DNA of 64,000 bases, from NCBI GenBank assembly GCA_009746045.1, contig RPFO01000127.1, positions 1,818,011-1,882,010 on the forward strand, written 5' to 3'. The position numbers and the translations under genes were made by a program. The stretch comes from Mesostigma viride (taxonomy: Eukaryota > Streptophyta > Mesostigmatophyceae > Mesostigmatales > Mesostigmataceae). Numbering within the stretch: the first letter of the stretch is position 1; the number at the start of each line of letters is the position of its first letter. Below the pieces are notes generated by a model. It saw only the letters and a list, made by a program, of their open reading frames with translations, did no database searches and was not told the origin of the DNA. Shown here one piece after another: positions 57,401-64,000 of this stretch.

Positions 57401-58313
57401 CCCCACATCACGTCTGCATCGCCCCACATCACGTCTGCATCGCCCCACATCACGTTTGCATCGCCCCACATCACGTCTGCATCGCCCCACATCACGTCTG
57501 CATCGCCCCACATCACGTCTGCATCGCCCCACATCACGTCTGCATCGCCCCACATCACGTTTGCATCGCCCCACATCACGTTTGCATCGCCCCACATCAC
57601 GTCTGCATCGCCCCACATCACGTCTGCATCGCCCCACATCACGTCTGCATCGCCCCACATCACGTTTGCATCGCCCCACATCACGTTTGCATCGCCCCAC
57701 ATCACGTTTGCATCGCCCCACATCACGTCTGCATCGCCCCACATCACGTTTGCATCGCCCCACATCACGTCTGCATCGCCCCACATCACGTTTGCATCGC
57801 CCCACATCACGTTTGCATCGCCCCACATCACGTCTGCATCGCCCCACATCACGTCTGCATCGCCCCACATCACGTCTGCATCGCCCCACATCACGTTTGC
57901 ATCGCCCCACATCACGTCTGCATCGCCCCACATCACGTTTGCATCGCCCCACATCACGTCTGCATCGCCCCACATCACGTTTGCATCGCCCCACATCACG
58001 TCTGCATCGCCCCACATCACGTTTGCATCGCCCCACATCACGTCTGCATCGCCCCACATCACGTCTGCATCGCCCCACATCACGTCTGCATCGCCCCACA
58101 TCACGTCTGCATCGCCCCACATCACGTCTGCATCGCCCCACATCACGTTTGCATCGCCCCACATCACGTTTGCATCGCCCCATGTCGTGTCTGCATCGCC
58201 AAATGGCATGTCTGCCTGCAGTGCGGGAGCCAGGGCCTCCGTCGCGTCGGCGCGAACAGGCGCGCGCGTGGGAGGGTTGCGGGGCAGCAGGGCCAGTGGC
58301 ATTGCGGGGGCCA

Positions 58314-58352
<39 letters not shown>

Positions 58353-59354
58353 GTTTAGCCGCAGCGGGCAGGGCAGGTGGCCACTCAACCACGCCCTCTG
58401 GCGGAAATGTATCGTCACCAGTGACAGATGCCAGCGGTGCCTTCGCGGTGACCAACGCGGGTGCCAGTAGTACCAGCAGTACTGGTAGTGCTGGTCATTC
58501 CAGTAGCAGTGCATCGTTGGCCGCACAGGATGGGTTGGCGGTGACTGCGGTGACTGGAGATGAGCCCCGGTCAAGTGGGGCCGCTGCGGAGGTGGTGGCT
58601 GCTGCGCTGCCGTCCACTGGATCTGCAGGTTCCCCACCGGGGCCGCTCACGTCTGCAAGCAATAGCAGCGCAGGTAATGGCGTCAGTAATGGCGGTGGGG
58701 GTGGCGTGCATCATGTGGCGCTGTCGTTGGGCGACAGCTTCCCATCCGTGTTGGAGGTGGGGCCAGGGCATGAGCGGGCGCATGCGAGGGGCGCTGGGGC
58801 GGGCCATGCGGGGCCATTGTCACGCCTGCACGTGCGCACAAGCGGTGCCGCTTCCTCCTCATCAGCAGCAGGGTCTAGCCACGGGGTAGCCGGTGGCATC
58901 GGCGGTGGCAGCATCACCCGTGGCCTGGTGCAGCACCTTGGTACTGCGTCTGCCAGCACTAGGGGCGACCGGCGCGCTGGTCCAGGCCCTGCCGTGGGCG
59001 CGGGGCGGGGGCAGGCGACAACTCCAGGGATGGTCGGTTCGGACGGGGGCCGTTGGCGCGGTAGAACTGGTGCAAACTCTGCTGCCGCTCCGCGGTTGGC
59101 GTCGGGGGATCGCGGTGAGAGGGCCACTCGCGGCGTGCCAGCTGGCGACCGGTTGGCCGACGCCGCTGCAGGTAGGACAGGCCTAATTGCAGGGTCCAGT
59201 AGCAGCAGCGGGGCTGGAGGCAGTGGGGGTCGTGAGGCTCCCTCGCGGGCGCGCGCGGGCGGACACAGCTCGGGTGCGGGTCCGTCATCGTCATCATCGT
59301 CATCGTCCAACCAAGCAGCAGAGGTCGCTCCCTCATCATCAACCAACGCGCATG

Positions 59355-59439
<85 letters not shown>

Positions 59440-62400
59440 TCGGGGAGCAGGAGCGCCAGGGCTTCCCCTCGCAGCAGGGGTGGGTGGTGGTGGTGGCGTG
59501 CCGGGTGGCGGGGGCGGGTTTCGCATCTTGGGGTCTATCGTCGATGACTTTGACCCCTCGAGCCCCCTCTTCTTCCCGTGGGACTCCATGGAGACGCGCG
59601 CGCCCTTTGACCGCGGCACACCGCGCGCGATTCTGTCCCCCGCAACTGGCAGCCCAACAGCGTCGGCGTCAGCAGGCCGTGCTGGGAACAGCCACGGTGC
59701 CAGTGCTGGCGGTGCTGGCGGTAATGCTGGCGGCACGGCGCAAGCAGACCATATCTCGCAGCTTGTCAGCCCGCTCTTGCCGAGGGGTGACTCAGGGGAG
59801 GTGGCGTCGTCGCCTCTTGCAAGGTCAGGGGCGGGTGATGGTAGTCAAGGGGCCGCGGGGCGAGGCGTCGCGAACGAAGGCAACGAGACACCGCCCGCGC
59901 GCCCCGCCGCGTCGCGCCCCTTTGGTCTCGCCTCCTTCTCTGCGGCAGATCTGATGACGCGTGCTCTCACGGGCCGGCCACCGGGCATGGGTGATGACGC
60001 GGGCGGGGGTGGTGGCCGCACTGGTCCGTTTGAGCGGGGCGCCCGCTCGGGTGGCGCTGGTCTTGGCTCCGCCGCTGAGGAGGACTGGTTCCACGTGCGG
60101 ACGCTCTCGCTCATCCGTGTACTGGAGACGATCGAGTCGTTCCCCCTCGACCAGTCCTCGCTCGAGGTTGGTGGCGGGGTGTTGTTTTCTTACTTAGGTT
60201 GCTTGTATGCGGGCGTTGTTCCATTGCTTTTGTTGCTTGTAGGTGGCTGTTGTTTCATGGCTTTTGTCGCATGTACGTGGAGGATGCATGGTTGCTTGGG
60301 GCGCTGGTAGTTAAGTATGCCCGGTAGGAATCGTATCCTCTTGACCAGTCCTCGTTCAAGGTGGGTGGCGGATGCCGGTGTTTTACTAGTCTGGGCCTCC
60401 ACGCTAATAACAACTGGCCTCCACCTGGTGGCGCACGCTCGTCCGAGTGCTTGGGTGAGCGTTTCCTTGGGGCGCGTGGCGGGTGCGAGTGTCTGTAGTT
60501 CTGGTATTGCTGCCAGCATTGCCTTGAGGTGGGCGATAGGGATATGTGTGGCGGTACTTTGGGTATGCTGTCAGCACTGCCTCATGTTGAAGGGGGGGGG
60601 GGGGGGGGGGATGAGTGCACCTGGGTGACAGTTGCCTCAACATTGGTGCGGGAGTTTGTTGTCACTTGTGTTGCTTGTAGCTTGGGAGTGCGTGGCAGCA
60701 CTCTCTCCCTCTCAACCTGTCCTCAGCGCACCACGTGGCGTCTCCTCTAGTACCCAAACGTGCACCTCTCGCCTTGGATTGTTGCAGGCGCCATGATCGC
60801 GCCATGCTGCTTCCGTGCGCCACCATTGACACATGTGCGCCTTATTGCATGCGCCAACGTGGATGGATTGCGTGCGCCATATTCCATGTGGCCGTCCTGG
60901 TTGGGTGCATGCGCCACCATGGACGCATGCGGCACTTTTTAAATGGCTATTTGCTGCTCGCTGCTGGCCGCGTGCACTTTATTCCATGTGCCACCGCTGA
61001 TGCATTCGTCAGGAGCTCTTCCTGCTGGAGGCTTCGCTGTCCCGCGGCCCTGGCGCGCCCATCTTCCACTTCAACGGTGCCATGCACCCAGATGTGGACA
61101 ACATGTCCTACGAGGTGAGGGCGCACACCCTCTGTCTCATCGTGTGTGGTAAAGCCATGGGTTGTGCGTGGCAGGTGAGGGTGTGGGAAAGACATCATAC
61201 AAGGTGAGGCCGGATGGCCGGAGTGCACGGCTGTACCGGACGCTCTCAAGGCCATGTTGTGGGTGTGAGATGCGGGACTGTGGGTGTTGCGGGGGCAGGC
61301 GCAGGCGCAGGCCCTCTCTGTGCATGCACCCATAAGAGCCGATCAGGCGTCTGCTTCTGTATATCATTATAATTATCATTTAAACACCCCCTACATCTCC
61401 CCCCTACACTCCCTTGTTCCCCTGCTTCACTCCCCGCACGCCCAGGGGCAGGGTGTGGCTCTGCCATAAATCACCGTGGCCGCATGATGTTGCTCCGGAT
61501 GCTTCCTTTTCCTGTCCTTATTTGAAGAATTGCGCTATCCCGCATGCTCCCTTTCCCCAGGAGCTGCTGGTGCTGGGCAATCGCCTACCTGTCCTGTCTG
61601 ACGCACTCCCCCTTTCTTGTTTATGCGTGTAGACTTGGCGGGCACCCTTTGTCTTATCAGGAGCTTTGTGAGTTTGTGGCCTATTTGTCACTCAAACTAT
61701 TCTCTCAACTCTTGCGTGTAATGCCATTCCACGTGCCCAGGAGCTACTGGAACTGAGCGAGCGTGTACCTATCCTGTCTGGCACCATGACACCCTCCCCT
61801 TTCTGTTTTTGATCCTGTTAACAAAACGGGCCCCCGTTAACAGGAGCTGCTGGAGCTGGGCGAGCGCATCGGCACGGTCAAGAAGAGCGTGCCAACGGAG
61901 GTGCTGTCGACCCTCACGGTGGAGACGTTCTCATCAGCCAACGCACACCCAGACGCGGTCAAGTCCTGCTCCATCTGCCAGGTAAGGGGGGGGGGATGCG
62001 GCATTGTGCACGGGTGAGGGTGAGGGGTCCAGCATGCCCACAGATGAGGGGGCCGGAGGGGACTTCTACACAGGGGAAGGGGTCGGGGAGAATGTGCACT
62101 GGTGAGGGGGGGGGGGGGGGCGGTGGGATCTACTGACTGTGGCGGGGACATGTTCACAGGCGAGGGGGAGTTGAGCAGGAGGAAATGCTTCAGTACATTG
62201 TTGTGGTGGTGCATCTAGCGCTTCACAGCGACCGGGGGGGTTGGGGGAGGGGAGGAGGGCTCTTGCCCAGCACATGCTCTGGCCCACCGTACTTGAGCTG
62301 GCTGGTGGGTTTTATCACCTGTCACGTTGTTCTGGCTTGTGGCACTATTCCGTGTGTGGTTTCTGACTCCGTCCTTGTGCCACTATGGCTGTACCTAGAA

Positions 62401-62640
62401 GCAGTTGCCCTTGCAAAGCCCACCATCTTATCGCAGCGCGTTTGGTGTTTTTCATTCATTCACGCGCTGGTTTCTGGTGTTCTTGACCCACTGTCTGTGC
62501 ACCTTGCGCAGGAGGACTACGCGGATGGGGAGGAGCTGCGGCTGCTGCCGTGTCGGCACGGGTACCACAAGACGTGCATCGACCAGTGGTTGGGAATGAA
62601 CAATGCGTGCCCTGTGTGCAAGGCGCACGTGACGGGGTGA
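54446..62640 (+). CDS. RING-H2 E3 ubiquitin ligase with long disordered N-terminus (plant MBR/BIG BROTHER-like)
   Basis: Exon model: 54446-54996, 58222-60166, 61013-61114, 61844-61981, 62512-62640 (TGA). Phases agree and total 954 aa. The C-terminus is conserved: [17 protein letters not shown], then the RING-H2 finger Cys908-x2-Cys911 ... Cys926-x-His928-x2-His931-x2-Cys934 ... Cys945-x2-Cys948 (C3H2C3). It presumably recruits an E2 enzyme and ubiquitinates unknown substrates. Upstream, about 830 residues are Ser/Gly/Ala-rich with poly-Ser (58318-58350, 59357-59390) and poly-Ala (59392-59438) runs. The five-exon start is inferred: ATG 54446 is the first in-frame ATG of a coding-like exon whose donor (CG/GTGAGT) matches the phase of acceptor CCTGCAG at 58221. 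The alternative is initiation inside the 21-bp repeat region, whose frame is open to exon 2. Confidence 0.85.
55608..55785 (+). repeat. GC-rich 21-bp tandem repeat in RING gene intron 1
   Basis: About eight units of CCGCCCATGCCCCGGTCACG with small changes (GCGCC/CTCCC/GAGCC). It ends at CCGGTATTTAG. Its unit length equals that of the larger array downstream but its sequence differs. Confidence 0.9.
56033..58195 (+). repeat. 21-bp minisatellite, about 103 units, in RING gene intron 1
   Basis: The unit is CACATCACGTYTGCATCGCCC. The only common variation is T or C at Y. Three units carry CATGTCGTGTCTG (near 56437, 56857 and 58177). Four related CATGTCGCCTTTTGCATCGC units lead into the array (about 55950-56030). 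Several frames on both strands remain open because the unit has no stop; the in-frame reading toward the RING exon would be (HITS/FASP)n. Confidence 0.95.
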
Positions 62641-63180
62641 TGCAACCTGGCACGCCAGGTGACGTGTGTGCCCAAATTTGTCAGTGGCGTGGAAGACAAC
62701 CCTGGTGCTTATCGCGGCTACAGGACAAACCAGGTTGGCAGACCACTTATCTGGGTGCTTACCAAAATAGCAAGGAGGTGATGAGTGTGCTGCATTGTGC
62801 TAGACTCATGGAGCTTATTGGAATCGGAATGATGACATTGGTTTGCAATGGTAGACTTGTAATTACTATTCCTGGACGTGTGGCGTTCCAACATTGTGTG
62901 AGGACTAGAGCAACTTTGTCTGTGAGAAAAGGTGCAAAGACCACGGAAGCCGCTAGGCTGTCTAGGAGGATGATGCGGTTGCCTTCATTTGAAACTTGGG
63001 GTGGGAGAATGCCACCCTTTTCTTTGAACATTTCTGGGGGATGGTGGGGCCTGTAGGGTAGAATAAGCCCATGCCATCCTGCGAGGTAACATTTTGTTGA
63101 TCAATATGCTGATCCCTATACTGTTTTTACCTGTACAAAACTAGACAATTGGTTGGCTCACTTGAAGGTACTATCTAGTA
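62641..63180 (+). other. 3' UTR and downstream flank of the RING gene
   Basis: TGTAA at 62858-62862, about 220 nt after the stop, is a plausible chlorophyte-type polyadenylation signal. Frames here (such as one ending at 63056) overlap the RING exon out of frame and show no domain. Confidence 0.5.
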
Positions 63181-63429
63181 AGAAAGAGCTCACATGCAGA
63201 AGTAAGTACTTGAGCAGCGGCATGGCACGGAGTACTATGCTAATCTCATTAGAAAATAATTACACGAAAGTTAACTACAAATATCGTCTGCATCATGCCC
63301 AACCATGTAGTCCCTAGAGGGGGATATAATCCTCATCTGAGCTGTCCTCTACTGTAATGGCAGACGAGGCGGTAGTGTAGCGGCTATCCTCAGGGGCAAT
63401 CACCTCCACCTGCGGACTTCTACCCTGCA

Positions 63430-64000
63430 TTCTACCAATTAATTTATTAATTAATTAATTAATTAGACTCGTGCTCCCGTTGGGGAGTCACGGAGCATTA
63501 ACCCCGATGGATGGATGGATGGGTGCAACATTCCTACCGGTCTAATCTATCTATATTGGCTACATACTACATCTACCTAACAGCATTCTAACTACAACAT
63601 CTATCTAGGCAGCCGCACGCTGCCCGAGGGGGAGCTATCTGGCGTGCCTCCCGCGGGACTGCACACGCGGGCGCTTCCCCATTGGGGGGGGCTCATTGTC
63701 CTCTATGACCTGGGCCCACTTGGCCTTGTCCATCATCTTCTTCCAAATCACGGAGAGGCCGAGGCCCCCCATGTCCTCTACTAGCTGTTCCTTGAAGGTG
63801 CGGGCCTTGCGGCGTCTAACATCACTAGGCCCAGCCCACGTCAGGAGGTGCCGGCCAGGCTGGGCTGGTCGCAGTCCTGCGGGGGGGCCACGTGAGGTGT
63901 CTACCTGGTTGGTGCGAGCTAGGTGCCCTACAAGCTGCAGGCGGCGTTGCTTAATGGTGCTAGTACAGCCATGCTACGCCCTGGCTATGTTCAGATTACT
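63430..64000 (-). pseudogene. LINE ORF2 C-terminus and 3' end (runs out of the window)
   Basis: Reading right to left: ORF2 C-terminal codons (GLGLSVIWKKMMDKAKWAQ..., PPPMGKRPRVQSRG, HARQLP..., about 63610-63780), 3' UTR with ACCGGTAGG, a short CATC run, the hairpin GTGACTCCCCAACGGGAGCAC at about 63466-63490, and a TTAA tail (63437-63462). Upstream codons 63790-64000 include RRKARTFKEQLVEDMGG-type sequence, continuing to the window edge. Confidence 0.75.

Noticed and set aside
55561-58455. Minus-strand and alternative plus-strand frames of 770-960 codons over the 21-bp array
   Set aside because: Same artefact: the 21-bp unit lacks stops in several frames, and only the frame continuous with the RING exon deserves consideration.
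62550-63056. 168-codon plus-strand frame at the RING gene end
   Set aside because: It starts within the last RING exon in another frame and extends through the 3' UTR without recognisable domains.

Overview
The window is nuclear DNA of a eukaryote, most likely a green alga. Genes are split by canonical GT-AG introns with GC-rich exons. The RING-H2 protein has the plant-type 'MSYEELLxLGERIG' linker that precedes the zinc finger in land-plant MBR/BIG BROTHER-like ligases. A TGTAA motif, the usual chlorophyte polyadenylation signal, lies about 220 nt downstream of its stop. Species cannot be named from the sequence alone.

Five host genes can be assembled exon by exon, with intron phases that agree throughout. 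(1) 1-6977 (+): 3' part of an NRPS-like gene encoding adenylation C-terminus, carrier domain and CocE/NonD hydrolase in one chain. (2) 32753-35344 (-): secreted, probably GPI-anchored protein with two fasciclin (FAS1) domains. (3) 36332-49098 (+): WDR83/MORG1 seven-bladed WD40 protein, 313 aa over 8 exons. (4) 51880-53469 (-): unassigned 140-aa coiled-coil protein. (5) 54446-62640 (+): 954-aa RING-H2 E3 ligase with a long disordered N-terminus. Introns of genes 1, 2, 3 and 5 hold striking private satellites: a C/A-only (CCA/CCAACA) tract, G-rich (GGGGT/GTGGGT) repeats, a 4.5-kb 12-mer array and a 2.2-kb 21-mer array.

Between about 8.2 and 32.6 kb, and again at 49.2-51.6 kb and 63.4-64 kb, the DNA is nested transposons. 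The most notable is a 7840-bp TIR element (20606-28445) with a 3-bp target duplication, inverted 173-bp subterminal satellites and two divergent genes (a PHD-finger/Q-rich protein and a Cys-containing protein) separated by a 110/120-bp tandem repeat. It sits in the ORF1 of a retroelement, and removing it with one target-duplication copy rejoins the frame. That retroelement appears to consist only of 5'UTR-ORF1-3'UTR-(TTAA)n, without reverse transcriptase, in at least two independent copies, like mammalian HAL1. Its 3' end carries a CTCC-CAAC-GGAG hairpin shared with ORF2-bearing LINE fragments nearby. A CACTA element (15524-18754, inserted in a LINE ORF2), a hAT-type element (30621-32171, 8-bp duplication), a TIR MITE and short B-box-bearing SINE-like repeats complete the mobile layer. 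Three long (CATC)n arrays are associated with LINE-type 3' tails.

The host genes show no shared pathway.
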